A stretch of DNA of 64,000 nucleotides from Marivibrio halodurans. Lineage in GTDB: Bacteria > Pseudomonadota > Alphaproteobacteria > UBA8366 > Aestuariispiraceae. Both the position numbers and the translations under genes were made by a program. Shown one piece after another: positions 19,506 through 27,660 of the stretch; the stretch's first letter is position 1; each line of letters starts with the position of its first letter. The notes below the pieces were generated by a model. That model saw only the letters and a program-made list of their open reading frames with translations. It had not been told where the DNA came from and made no database searches. The DNA is taken from positions 1-64,000 of the forward strand of contig NZ_JAGMWN010000014.1 of NCBI RefSeq assembly GCF_017963645.1, read 5' to 3'.

Positions 19506-20435
19506 ATGTGCGGAATCGTCGGCCTTTATCTGAAGGACCCGGAGTTGCGCGGGAAGCTTGGCGCGTTCTTCGGCCCCATGCTGGCGGAAATGACCGACCG
19601 CGGCCCGGACAGCGCCGGTTTCGCGGTCTATCGCGACGGCGCCTCCTCCGATGCCGGCGAGACCGGTGGGGGAGAGACGGGCGCGGCGAAGGCAAGCCTC
19701 TACGACCCGGACGAACGCTTCGACTGGGCCGCCCTGGCCCAGGCGATGGGCGACGATCTGGGTACCCGCATCGCCTGGGACCGGGTGGCGAGCCACGCCG
19801 TCCTGCGCGGGGCCGTCCGGGCCAAGGCGATGCGCGATTGGCTGACCGCCAACCGTCCCGAGGTCCGGGTGATGAGCACGGGCACGAGCCTGGAGATTTA
19901 TAAGGAGATCGGCCTGCCGGCGGATGTCATGGCGCGTTTCGGCGTGCCGCAGATGACCGGCACGCACATGATCGGCCATACGCGCATGGCGACCGAGAGC
20001 GCGGTGACGACCGAGGGCGCGCATCCCTTCAACACGGGCGAGGACCTATGCCTCGTCCATAACGGAAGCCTTTCCAATCACGAGAGCCTGAAGCGCATGC
20101 TGCGCCGCGAGGGGTTGGTCTTCCAGACGGAGAATGATTCGGAGGTGGCGGCCGGCTATCTCGCCTGGCGCCTGTCGCAAGGGGCGAGCCTGACGGAGGC
20201 GCTGGAAGCGGGCCTCAAGGATTTCGACGGCTTCTACACCTTCACCGTCGGAACGCGGGAGGGCTTCGCGGTGATCCGCGACCCCATCGCCTGCAAGCCC
20301 GCCGTGATGGCGGAGACCGACCGATGGGTCGCGATGGCGAGCGAGTTCCGCGCCCTGGCCCGCCTGCCCGGCGTCGAGGACGCGCGGGTCTGGGAGCCGA
20401 AGCCGGCCACGATCTATAGCTGGGGGACGGCGTGA
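19506..20435 (+). CDS. glxB: Class II glutamine amidotransferase subunit of a split glutamate synthase (GlxB/MgsA-like)
   Basis: A 309-residue N-terminal-nucleophile amidotransferase. After Met removal Cys2 (MCGIVG) is the glutaminase nucleophile. Supporting motifs are TDRGPDSAGFAVYRDG, GHTRMATESAVTTEGAHPF, HNGSLSNHESLKRML and NDSEVAAGYLAWR. It corresponds to the glutaminase domain of GltB encoded as a separate polypeptide, as in the rhizobial glxBCD and methylotroph mgsABC (N-methylglutamate synthase) sets. A strong AAGGAGGG site supports ATG 19506. The 3' end overlaps glxC by 4 bases (GTGA). The product would hydrolyse glutamine or a gamma-glutamyl amide and pass the amine to GlxD. Confidence 0.9.
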   Translation: MCGIVGLYLKDPELRGKLGAFFGPMLAEMTDRGPDSAGFAVYRDGASSDAGETGGGETGAAKASLYDPDERFDWAALAQAMGDDLGTRIAWDRVASHAVLRGAVRAKAMRDWLTANRPEVRVMSTGTSLEIYKEIGLPADVMARFGVPQMTGTHMIGHTRMATESAVTTEGAHPFNTGEDLCLVHNGSLSNHESLKRMLRREGLVFQTENDSEVAAGYLAWRLSQGASLTEALEAGLKDFDGFYTFTVGTREGFAVIRDPIACKPAVMAETDRWVAMASEFRALARLPGVEDARVWEPKPATIYSWGTA

Positions 20436-21121
20436 ACACGATCGATCTGGAGACCACCGACCTGCGCCGGGCCAACCGCCTGCTGCAAGGCCGCGCGCGC
20501 GAGGGCGGCGCGGAACGGACCTTCACCGTCACCAACCCGCGCGGCGCGCACGCGCTGGCCGCGGGGCTGGACCGCGCGATCGACGTCACCATCCAGGGGC
20601 ATGTCGGCTATTACTGCGCGGGCATGAACCAGAAGGCGTCCGTCACCATCGAGGGCAATGCCGGCGTCGGCGTGGCCGAGAACATGATGAGCGGCACGGT
20701 CCGCGTCACCGGCGACGCCAGCCAATCCGCCGGCGCGACCGCCCATGGCGGGCTGCTGGTGATCGAGGGCAACGCGGCCTCGCGCTGCGGCATCTCGATG
20801 AAGGGGGTCGATATCGTGGTCCGGGGATCGGTCGGCCATAACAGCGCCTTCATGGCCCAGGCCGGCCATCTGGTGATCTGCGGCGACGCGGACGACGGGC
20901 TGGGCGATTCGATCTACGAGACCGTCATCTTCCTGCGCGGCGCGGCGAAGGGCCTGGGCGCCGATTGCGAGGAGAAGGAGATAACGGCGGACGATCGGAA
21001 AATACTGGCCGCCCTGCTGCAACGCGCGGGGCTGACCGACCAGGACCCCGGCGCCTTCCGTCGCTATGGGTCGGCCCGCCGGCTCTATAATTTCAAGATC
21101 GACAATCTCGGCGCCTATTGA
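20432..21121 (+). CDS. glxC: GltB C-terminal GXGXG-domain subunit (GlxC/MgsB-like)
   Basis: A 229-residue protein made mainly of the right-handed beta-helix GXGXG domain found at the C-terminus of the glutamate synthase large subunit. Repeating glycine turns are visible (QGHVGYYCAGMN, EGNAGVGVAENMMSG, GDASQSAGATAHGG, RGSVGHNSAFMAQAGH). It has a structural role in holding the amidotransferase and synthase domains together. It starts at GTG 20432, coupled to the glxB stop, and ends 14 bases before the chosen glxD ATG. Confidence 0.9.
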   Translation: MNTIDLETTDLRRANRLLQGRAREGGAERTFTVTNPRGAHALAAGLDRAIDVTIQGHVGYYCAGMNQKASVTIEGNAGVGVAENMMSGTVRVTGDASQSAGATAHGGLLVIEGNAASRCGISMKGVDIVVRGSVGHNSAFMAQAGHLVICGDADDGLGDSIYETVIFLRGAAKGLGADCEEKEITADDRKILAALLQRAGLTDQDPGAFRRYGSARRLYNFKIDNLGAY

Positions 21122-21135
21122 GGACCGGACAGGGC

Positions 21136-22458
21136 ATGAGCATGGACACGAGCCACCTTCGCGAATCGCAGATCTTCGACCGGGCGACGATCCACGATAT
21201 CCAGCGCGCGGCCTCCGAGGGGATTTACAAGATCCGGGGATTCGGCGCGAAGCGGAAACTTCCCCATTTCGACGACCTTGTCTTCCTGGGGGCCAGCGTC
21301 TCGCGCTATCCGTTGGAGGGATATCGGGAGGCCTGCGGCACCGATGTGACGCTGGGCGCGCGCCATGCGGAACGGCCGCTTACCATCGACATCCCCGTCA
21401 CCATCGCGGGCATGAGCTTCGGCTCCCTCTCCGCCCAGGCGAAGGAGGCGCTGGGGCGCGGCGCCAGCGCGGTCGGCACCAGCACCACCACCGGCGACGG
21501 CGGCATGACGCAGGAGGAGCGCGGCCACTCCACCAAGCTGGTCTATCAATATCTGCCCAGCCGCTACGGCATGAATCCGGACGATCTGCGCAAGGCCGAC
21601 GCGATCGAGGTCGTCGTCGGCCAGGGCGCGAAGCCCGGCGGCGGCGGCATGTTGCTGGGTCACAAGATTTCCGAGCGCGTGGCCGAAATGCGAACCCTGC
21701 CCAAGGATATCGACCAACGCAGCGCCTGCCGCCACCCGGACTGGACCGGGCCGGACGATCTGGAGATCAAGATTCGGGAGTTGCGGGAGATCACCGACTG
21801 GCAGGTTCCGATCTATGTGAAGGTCGGCGCGACACGCACCTATTACGACACCATGCTGGCCGTGAAGTCCGGCGCGGACGTGGTCGTCGTCGACGGCATG
21901 CAGGGCGGCACGGGCGCGACGCAGGAATGCTTCATCGAGCATGTCGGCATCCCGACCCTGCCGGCGGTTCGGCTGGCGGCGGAGGCGCTGCGGGAACTCG
22001 GCCTGCATCGCACGGGCGTGCAGTTGATCGTCTCCGGCGGCATCCGCTCGGGCGCGGATGTGGCGAAGGCCATCGCGCTGGGGGCCGACGCGGTTTCCAT
22101 CGGCACGGCGGCGCTGATCGCGCTGGGGGACAACCGGCCGGACCTGGCGGCGGAGTACGAGAAGCTCGGCACCGCCCCCGGCTTCTACGAGGATTGGCAG
22201 GCGGGCCGCGACCCGGCCGGCATCACGACCCAGGACCCGGATCTGTCCAAGCGTCTCGACCCCGAGAAGGCGGGCCAACGCCTCGCTAACTATCTGCGGG
22301 TCCTGACCCTGGAGGCGCAGACGCTGGCCCGGGCCTGCGGCAAGAGCCATGTGCGCAACCTGGAGCCGGAGGATTTGCAGGCCCTGACAATCGAGGCGGC
22401 GGCCATGGCCAAGGTCCCGCTGGCCGGGACGGGGTGGATTCCGGGACAGGGATTCTAA
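21136..22458 (+). CDS. glxD: FMN-binding glutamate synthase family protein (GlxD/MgsC-like)
   Basis: A 440-residue synthase-domain protein. The FMN-binding TIM barrel contains VTIAGMSFGSLSAQAKEAL, GTSTTTGDGGMTQEE, VDGMQGGTGATQE and IVSGGIRSGADVAKAIALGA. In GltB the barrel is followed by a three-cysteine cluster for [3Fe-4S]; here the corresponding region reads GRDPAGITTQDPDL without cysteines, so an FeS cluster is unlikely at that site. It should condense an amine released by GlxB with 2-oxoglutarate to glutamate or, in methylotroph homologues, N-methylglutamate. The frame opens at a TTG 18 bases earlier, but ATG 21136 with upstream AGGA is preferred. It is the third gene of the operon. Confidence 0.9.
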   Translation: MSMDTSHLRESQIFDRATIHDIQRAASEGIYKIRGFGAKRKLPHFDDLVFLGASVSRYPLEGYREACGTDVTLGARHAERPLTIDIPVTIAGMSFGSLSAQAKEALGRGASAVGTSTTTGDGGMTQEERGHSTKLVYQYLPSRYGMNPDDLRKADAIEVVVGQGAKPGGGGMLLGHKISERVAEMRTLPKDIDQRSACRHPDWTGPDDLEIKIRELREITDWQVPIYVKVGATRTYYDTMLAVKSGADVVVVDGMQGGTGATQECFIEHVGIPTLPAVRLAAEALRELGLHRTGVQLIVSGGIRSGADVAKAIALGADAVSIGTAALIALGDNRPDLAAEYEKLGTAPGFYEDWQAGRDPAGITTQDPDLSKRLDPEKAGQRLANYLRVLTLEAQTLARACGKSHVRNLEPEDLQALTIEAAAMAKVPLAGTGWIPGQGF

Positions 22459-22506
22459 GACGCATTCGGATCACACGGACGGGGACGAGAAGGGGGAGTT
22501 GGAGCC

Positions 22507-23814
22507 ATGGCGAGCAAGCTGGAAGCCTTCGCGAAAGAGAACGGCATCAAGTATTTCCTGGTGAACTTCACGGATTTGAGCGGCATCCAGCGCTCGAAGC
22601 TCGTGCCCACGCCGGCGATCGCCGAGATGGAGGAGAACGGCGCGGGCTTCGCCGGCTTCGCCACCTATCTCGACATGACGCCCGCCCACCCGGACATGTT
22701 CGCCCTGCCCGACCCGGACAGCGTCATCCAGCTTCCCTGGAAGCCGGAGGTCGCCTGGGTCGCCAGCGATCTGATGATGGAGGGCGCGCTCGTCGAGCAG
22801 GCGCCGCGCGTCGTCCTGAAGCGTCAATTGGAGGCCGCGAGAGCCAAGGGCTATAGCTTCAAGACCGGCGTGGAGGCGGAATTCCACCTGATCACGGTGG
22901 AGGGGGACGCGATCTCCGACCCGGCCGACGTGGCGGCCAAGCCCTGCTATGACCAGCAGGCGGTGATGCGGCGCTACGATGTCATATCGGAAATCTGCGA
23001 TGCGATGATCGGCCTTGGCTGGGGGCCCTATCAGAACGACCACGAGGACGCGAACGGCCAGTTCGAGATGAACTGGGACTATGACGACGCCCTGGTCACG
23101 GCCGACCGCCATGCCTTCTTCAAGTTCATGGTGAAGTCGGTGGCGGAGACTCACGGTCTGCGCGCGACCTTCATGCCCAAGCCCTTCATGGATCTGACCG
23201 GCAATGGCTGCCACATGCATCTGTCGCTGTGGGACGCGGCGGGCAAGAAGTGCGTGTTCCTGGAGGAGGGAGGCGAACTCGGCCTCTCCGCCGCCGCCTA
23301 TCACTTCCTGGGCGGCATGATGGCGCATGCCCCGGCGCTGGCGGCCCTGACCAACCCGACGGTCAACAGCTACAAGCGGATCAACGCGCCCGTCACGACA
23401 TCCGGGGCCACATGGTCGCCCAACCGGATCAGCTATGGCGGCAATAACCGCACCCACATGGTCCGTATCCCCGATCCGGGCCGGTTCGAGTTGCGGTTGG
23501 CCGACGGGGCGGCGAACCCTTATCTGCTGGCGGCCTCGGTTCTGGCCGCGGGCCTCGACGGCATGGCCAAGGAAACCGATCCGGGCAAGCGCCTCGACAT
23601 CGACATGTATGCCGAGGGGCACAAGGCGCGCGGCGTCGGGAAGCTGCCGCTCTATCTGATCGACGCCGTGCGCAATTTCGCGAAGGACAAGACCCTGCGC
23701 GCCGCGCTGGGCGAGGATTTCTCCAACGCCTATCTGAAGATCAAGTCGGAGGAGTGGAACGCCTATGCCCGCTCCCTCACCGATTGGGAGCGGAAGAACA
23801 CGCTGGATTGCTGA
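22507..23814 (+). CDS. glnT: GlnT-type glutamate-ammonia ligase / gamma-glutamylmethylamide synthetase family
   Basis: A glutamine-synthetase-fold ligase of 435 residues, shorter than GlnA (about 470). Metal and substrate motifs are intact: GVEAEFHL (paired glutamates), GNGCHMHLSLWD (ammonium/ATP site histidines) and RFELRLADGAANPYL. In rhizobia GlnT makes glutamine; in methylotrophs the close relative GmaS makes gamma-glutamylmethylamide from methylamine. The operon with glxBCD supports a cycle in which this enzyme loads an amine on glutamate and GlxBCD transfers it to 2-oxoglutarate. The N-methylglutamate dehydrogenase genes (mgdABCD) are not present here, so methylamine use cannot be claimed. 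A GGGGGAGTTGGAGCC site precedes ATG 22507. Confidence 0.88.
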   Translation: MASKLEAFAKENGIKYFLVNFTDLSGIQRSKLVPTPAIAEMEENGAGFAGFATYLDMTPAHPDMFALPDPDSVIQLPWKPEVAWVASDLMMEGALVEQAPRVVLKRQLEAARAKGYSFKTGVEAEFHLITVEGDAISDPADVAAKPCYDQQAVMRRYDVISEICDAMIGLGWGPYQNDHEDANGQFEMNWDYDDALVTADRHAFFKFMVKSVAETHGLRATFMPKPFMDLTGNGCHMHLSLWDAAGKKCVFLEEGGELGLSAAAYHFLGGMMAHAPALAALTNPTVNSYKRINAPVTTSGATWSPNRISYGGNNRTHMVRIPDPGRFELRLADGAANPYLLAASVLAAGLDGMAKETDPGKRLDIDMYAEGHKARGVGKLPLYLIDAVRNFAKDKTLRAALGEDFSNAYLKIKSEEWNAYARSLTDWERKNTLDC

Positions 23815-23844
23815 CGGCCGACCTGAACGGAAGGCGATAGAAGG

Positions 23845-25362
23845 TCAGCGCCAAGCGGCCTCGACGCGGTCTTGGAGAATGGAGGACGGGTCGGACGGCT
23901 CGTGCCTCGCCGGGTCGTCCTTTTCCTCCTTGCCCTCCGGCCCCTCCGTCTCCGCGACGGTGCGGTCCTTCGGGAAGCGCACGCTCGCGATCGTACCCTT
24001 GCCGAGCGCGCTTTGCAGCGACAATCCCGCATCATGCAGCCGCGCGAAAGCCTTGACCAGGGCAAGACCGAGGCCACTGCCTTCATGGCGTCGATCGAAG
24101 TTCTCGTCGACCTGCACGAAGGGTTCGCAGATGCGTTGCAGATCGCCCTCGGCGATCCCGACCCCCTCGTCCGCGATCGCGATATAGGCGGACTCCTCGT
24201 GGAATCCGTAATGAATGCGCACGACCCCACCCGGGTGGGAGAACTTGATCGCGTTCGACGTCAGGTTGAGGATCATCTGGCGCACCATCCGCGCATCACC
24301 CCAGAGCTTGTCACGTGGCAAGGGGTCCGGCATCTCGATCCGAATGCCGCGAATACCGGCCGTCTCCTCCAGGATGGCGACGGCGCGGCGCGCCTCCTGC
24401 GCGAGATCGACGACCCCTTCCTCGAACTGCGTATAGCCGGCCTCGATCCGCGCCATATCCAGAAGATCGGAAATCACCTCCAGCAGATGCTCGGAACTGG
24501 TGATGATATCCTCGGAATATTCCTTGTATTTAGGGTTACCCAGCGGCCCCAGCATCTCGCAGCTCAACAACTGACTAAATCCCAGGATCGCGTTGAGCGG
24601 CGTGCGCAGCTCATGGCTCATATTGGCAAGGAAGAGGGATTTCGCCCGGTTGGCCGCATCCGCTTTCTCGCGAAGCGCCGACTGCTCGCGCAGCAGGGCA
24701 CGCGAGCGTGAATTCTGCCAATAGAGCACCAACACGGCCAGCATCCCCGTCAGAACCAATGCCGCGACACCGATCAACGTGCGGTCCTGGCTCACCTCGA
24801 TGCGGGAGACCAGATGCTCGTGCCCCTCGCCGAACTGCATGGCCAGGGCGACATCGTGCACGGATTCCTCGAACGCCCCCAATGTCTCGCGAACATCGCG
24901 CAGCCGACCGGCATCGGCATCGGCGAGATTCAGGATAACCGCATCCGCCCGTGTCAGGGCCGCGAGCATCTCGGGAAAGAGCCTTTCCGTACTTGCGAGA
25001 CGGCGAACGCCCTCGCCCTCCACCCCGTTCATGGCCACGTCGAGCCGGCTCCACAGAATGTCGAACCGCTGAACCACCATGGCCTCGTCCGTCGATTGCT
25101 CGCCAAGCCGGTAGTGATCCAGGGTCGACAGGAAACGGTGAAGTTCGAGTTCCAACTGGAATGCGATCCAATTGGTCGAACGAACGACATAGGAGTAGGA
25201 ATCACGCTCTTGCTGAAGATTGACGATCGCCGCGAGGCTCAGAATCGGAAAGAGAAGGGCAAGCGCGATCACGGCGCGCGAGGCCCAGCTCCGCATCCAC
25301 ATGGTGGAGAGCCAGGCCTTGAGCGCTTCGAGACGCTTGTTTCTTCTTCTATTCGACGGCAT
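23845..25362 (-). CDS. Membrane sensor histidine kinase linked to a SUOX-fold periplasmic protein
   Basis: A 505-residue sensor kinase. TM1 is near residues 27-48, followed by a helical periplasmic region of about 150 residues rich in aromatic and acidic residues. TM2 is near 200-220. Next comes a short signalling helix, HisKA with NMSHELRTPLNAILGFS (His about 249) and HATPase with NLTSNAIKFS, DEGVGI and HEGSGLGLALVKAF. The C-terminal tail is charged and probably disordered. There is no receiver domain and no adjacent response regulator. ATG 25362 is preferred over the longer frame because it starts 27 bases after the stop of the upstream periplasmic gene, with which it forms an operon. It resembles the other kinase in this window in HisKA sequence but not in the sensor region. 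Confidence 0.87.
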   Translation of the reverse strand: MPSNRRRNKRLEALKAWLSTMWMRSWASRAVIALALLFPILSLAAIVNLQQERDSYSYVVRSTNWIAFQLELELHRFLSTLDHYRLGEQSTDEAMVVQRFDILWSRLDVAMNGVEGEGVRRLASTERLFPEMLAALTRADAVILNLADADAGRLRDVRETLGAFEESVHDVALAMQFGEGHEHLVSRIEVSQDRTLIGVAALVLTGMLAVLVLYWQNSRSRALLREQSALREKADAANRAKSLFLANMSHELRTPLNAILGFSQLLSCEMLGPLGNPKYKEYSEDIITSSEHLLEVISDLLDMARIEAGYTQFEEGVVDLAQEARRAVAILEETAGIRGIRIEMPDPLPRDKLWGDARMVRQMILNLTSNAIKFSHPGGVVRIHYGFHEESAYIAIADEGVGIAEGDLQRICEPFVQVDENFDRRHEGSGLGLALVKAFARLHDAGLSLQSALGKGTIASVRFPKDRTVAETEGPEGKEEKDDPARHEPSDPSSILQDRVEAAWR

Positions 25363-25388
25363 CGCCGACGTCCCTCGCCGATCGGTGC

Positions 25389-25919
25389 TTATTCGATCAC
25401 CAGGGTTCGCAACTGCCACACCATCTTCTCGTTATGGCGATCGGGCAGGGTCGAGGACGCCTCGTCGCGGGGATAGATGATCCAGATCGGCCCCTTGTCA
25501 CGAACCCGCATGAATTTCCCCTCATGCTTGATGGCGAGCAGGACGTCATGCTCCTTCGCGTCGGAGGCCGGCAGGCCAACCTTGTAATCATTGAGCGCGA
25601 CGGCGGTGATCCGGTCGCCCCGCGCCCCGACCGCGTCCAGCAGGGCCTGTAGCGGAACGCCCTCGAAGGTCTGTGCGCCATCGGTCCAATCGGTATAGGT
25701 CTCGCGCGTTACCCAGGGCAGCGCCTGCAGTTGCTCCATATCGAAATCGGCGCCACCCGCCCGGTTCGTGTTGGCGATCCGTCCCTCGACCGAAAGAACG
25801 ACCGGCCCCTTGGGCGCATCCAACGCCGCCGACTCGGCCCGCGCCAGCGATAGGCTTGCCGTCGCGCATATCAGCACGGCGAGAGCCAACAGCTTGCGAA
25901 ACTTGAAGAAAGCAGTCAT
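25389..25919 (-). CDS. Periplasmic SUOX-fold (molybdopterin oxidoreductase-like) protein without Mo-ligand cysteine
   Basis: A 176-residue exported protein. A signal peptide of about 28 residues ends near ARAES, followed by a single compact domain resembling the oxidoreductase molybdopterin-binding (sulfite oxidase) fold: LSVEGRIANTN, DFDMEQLQALPW, FEGVPLQALLDAVG, ITAVALNDYKVGLP, KGPIWIIYP. In true sulfite oxidases a cysteine ligates molybdenum; here the only cysteine is inside the signal peptide, so the mature protein cannot be a normal molybdoenzyme. Its operon with a membrane kinase suggests a ligand-sensing accessory protein. It is the first gene of the two-gene leftward operon. Confidence 0.8.
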   Translation of the reverse strand: MTAFFKFRKLLALAVLICATASLSLARAESAALDAPKGPVVLSVEGRIANTNRAGGADFDMEQLQALPWVTRETYTDWTDGAQTFEGVPLQALLDAVGARGDRITAVALNDYKVGLPASDAKEHDVLLAIKHEGKFMRVRDKGPIWIIYPRDEASSTLPDRHNEKMVWQLRTLVIE

Positions 25920-26065
25920 GGATTTTCACTCCGCCAAAAGTCCATGGGTTCGACCCGGCACTTATGGTCCGGTCCTGGTTAAGGGGGAGTAAAAGGACGA
26001 ATTATCTTCGCCTGGGACACGCAGGGGAGATCGGGCCGCACCATGCCCTCCACGCGAACCGCGTG

Positions 26066-26791
26066 TCAGAGCGTACCCACCGTCTCCACCACCAGATAGA
26101 GTCCGGTCGCGCCGAGCAGAGCCAGGGTCAGATAACGGAAGGTCCGTTGGTCGACGAGCGTGAAGAGCTTGCGCCCAACCACGACGCCGGCCAGCGTCGG
26201 CACCAGCAGGATGGCGGAAAGCCGCCACAAATCAGGTTCGATCCCCGCCGCCACACCCTGTACCGCTAGGCTCGCCGCGTAGACGAATAGAAAGAAACAC
26301 AGCGTGGTACTGCGCAGCGTCTCCTTGTCGGTACCGGTACCCGCCAGATAAACCAGCAACGGCGGCCCCGGCATGCCGAGCCCGGTGGTCGTCAGACCCG
26401 ACAGCACGCCCGTGCCCACATCCGCAGGCGGGCTGCGCCGTATCGGCACCCGCACCAGCATCAACGCGGTAAGCAGGACGACGATCCCCCCCACGACACC
26501 GCGCAGGGTCGTCGTCGGCGCATAAAGATAGACCAGCAGGCCGAGCGGCAGCCCTGCCGCGCCGCCGATCAGCAACCGCTTGAACAGCCCCCGGTCGAGC
26601 AGCCGGTAGAGCCCCGGCGCCATGATGACCGAGATCACGATCGACAACAGGATATTGAGTTGGATGGCCAGATGCGGATCGTAGATCAGGAAGAGAAGCG
26701 GCGTCGCCATGATCGCGAAGCCGAAGCCGGTGCAGGATTGCAGCGCCGCCGCCCCGAAAACGATGAGCGCCGCGGCCAGGAGGCTCGTCAC
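26066..26791 (-). CDS. TauE/SafE family sulfite exporter-type permease
   Basis: An inner-membrane protein of 241 residues with about eight hydrophobic segments and the two-repeat organisation of the TauE/SafE (DUF81) family, including an early TGFGFAIMATPLLFL segment and the second-half TTGLGMPGPPLLVYLAG. Members linked to sulfonate catabolism export sulfite or related anions. Here it ends the leftward TRAP-IclR operon opposite xsc, so disposal of sulfite is the natural guess. The open frame continues upstream through the IclR gene in another frame; GTG 26791 (TSLLAAALIVFGA follows) is the start consistent with the membrane topology and lies 38 bases after the iclR-type stop. Confidence 0.87.
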   Translation of the reverse strand: MTSLLAAALIVFGAAALQSCTGFGFAIMATPLLFLIYDPHLAIQLNILLSIVISVIMAPGLYRLLDRGLFKRLLIGGAAGLPLGLLVYLYAPTTTLRGVVGGIVVLLTALMLVRVPIRRSPPADVGTGVLSGLTTTGLGMPGPPLLVYLAGTGTDKETLRSTTLCFFLFVYAASLAVQGVAAGIEPDLWRLSAILLVPTLAGVVVGRKLFTLVDQRTFRYLTLALLGATGLYLVVETVGTL

Positions 26792-26829
26792 CGGCCGCCC
26801 TCCCCCGTTTCCGCCCCGCGCCCCATGGC

Positions 26830-27606
26830 TCAAGCGCTCTCGACCAGGAGGGCGCCCAATTCCCTGGCCGCGCGATGGAGGCTCGGCAGACGCTCCTCCG
26901 CCTCCGGCAATGTCAGGCGTTGAGTGGGCGCATGAAAGGATAATGTCGACACCAGCCGCCCCATATCGCCCTTGATCGCCACCGCGACGGCGATCATCCC
27001 CTCGATGAATTCCTCGTCGTCGAGGGCGTATCCGCGCTCCCGCGTTTTCATGATCTCCGCGCGCAGCGCGGCGCGGTCGGTCTTGGTGCGGTCGGTATAG
27101 GGCTCCAGCTTCGCCGTGTTGAGATAGCGGTCGAGATGGGCGTTGCGCAGGGTCGAGAGATACATCTTGCCGCTGGCGGTGCAGTAGAAAGGCACCTCCG
27201 TGCCGACCGGCAATTGGATGCGCAGCGGCCATTTGGTCTCGACCCGGTCGAGATAGATCATCACGTCCCGGTCGGGCACCGCGATGTTGCAGGTCTCCCC
27301 CACCTCGTCGGCGAGCGCGTTCAGGACCGACAGGCGCGCCGTGCGGATGCGCAGCGAGGACAGCACGTTGGTCGAAAGCTTGCGCAGACGCCGGCCCGCG
27401 GAATAGGAGCGGCCGTCCAACTCGCGCTGCAAGAACCCTTCCTCCTCCAACGTCGCGAACAGCCGGTGGATCGTCGGTTTCGGCAGGTTGAGCGTCTCGT
27501 TCACCGCGGTCGGCGTCACCGGGACGCCGGCCTGGGCCAACTCCTCCAGGATGATGAGGAGACGCATGTTGGTCGGTATGCCGGCCGACTTATCGTCGCT
27601 TTCCAA
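26830..27606 (-). CDS. IclR family regulator (IseR-like)
   Basis: A transcriptional regulator of 258 residues. The N-terminal winged helix-turn-helix (about 8-70) has VTPTAVNETLNLPKPTIHRLFATLEEEGF. The C-terminal ligand-binding IclR effector domain (about 85-250) has GETCNIAVPDRDVMIYLDRVE, PFYCTASGKMYLS and GYALDDEEFIEGMIAVAVAI. It lies inside the TRAP operon, between dctM and the SafE-type gene. In Cupriavidus an IclR-type regulator is likewise encoded with the isethionate dehydrogenase gene. A perfect 19-bp palindrome in the divergent TRAP/GMC promoter region is the likely binding site. Confidence 0.92.
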   Translation of the reverse strand: MESDDKSAGIPTNMRLLIILEELAQAGVPVTPTAVNETLNLPKPTIHRLFATLEEEGFLQRELDGRSYSAGRRLRKLSTNVLSSLRIRTARLSVLNALADEVGETCNIAVPDRDVMIYLDRVETKWPLRIQLPVGTEVPFYCTASGKMYLSTLRNAHLDRYLNTAKLEPYTDRTKTDRAALRAEIMKTRERGYALDDEEFIEGMIAVAVAIKGDMGRLVSTLSFHAPTQRLTLPEAEERLPSLHRAARELGALLVESA

Positions 27607-27660
27607 GTGACCTCCCCCGCCTCTCGGGACACCTCCCGTCGACCGCGCGCCGCCGGTGAC

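Noticed and set aside
25389-25919. Sulfite dehydrogenase serving the neighbouring sulfonate cluster
   Set aside because: The SUOX-like protein lacks the molybdenum-ligating cysteine and is operonic with a kinase, not with xsc, so an enzymatic sulfite-oxidising role is unlikely.
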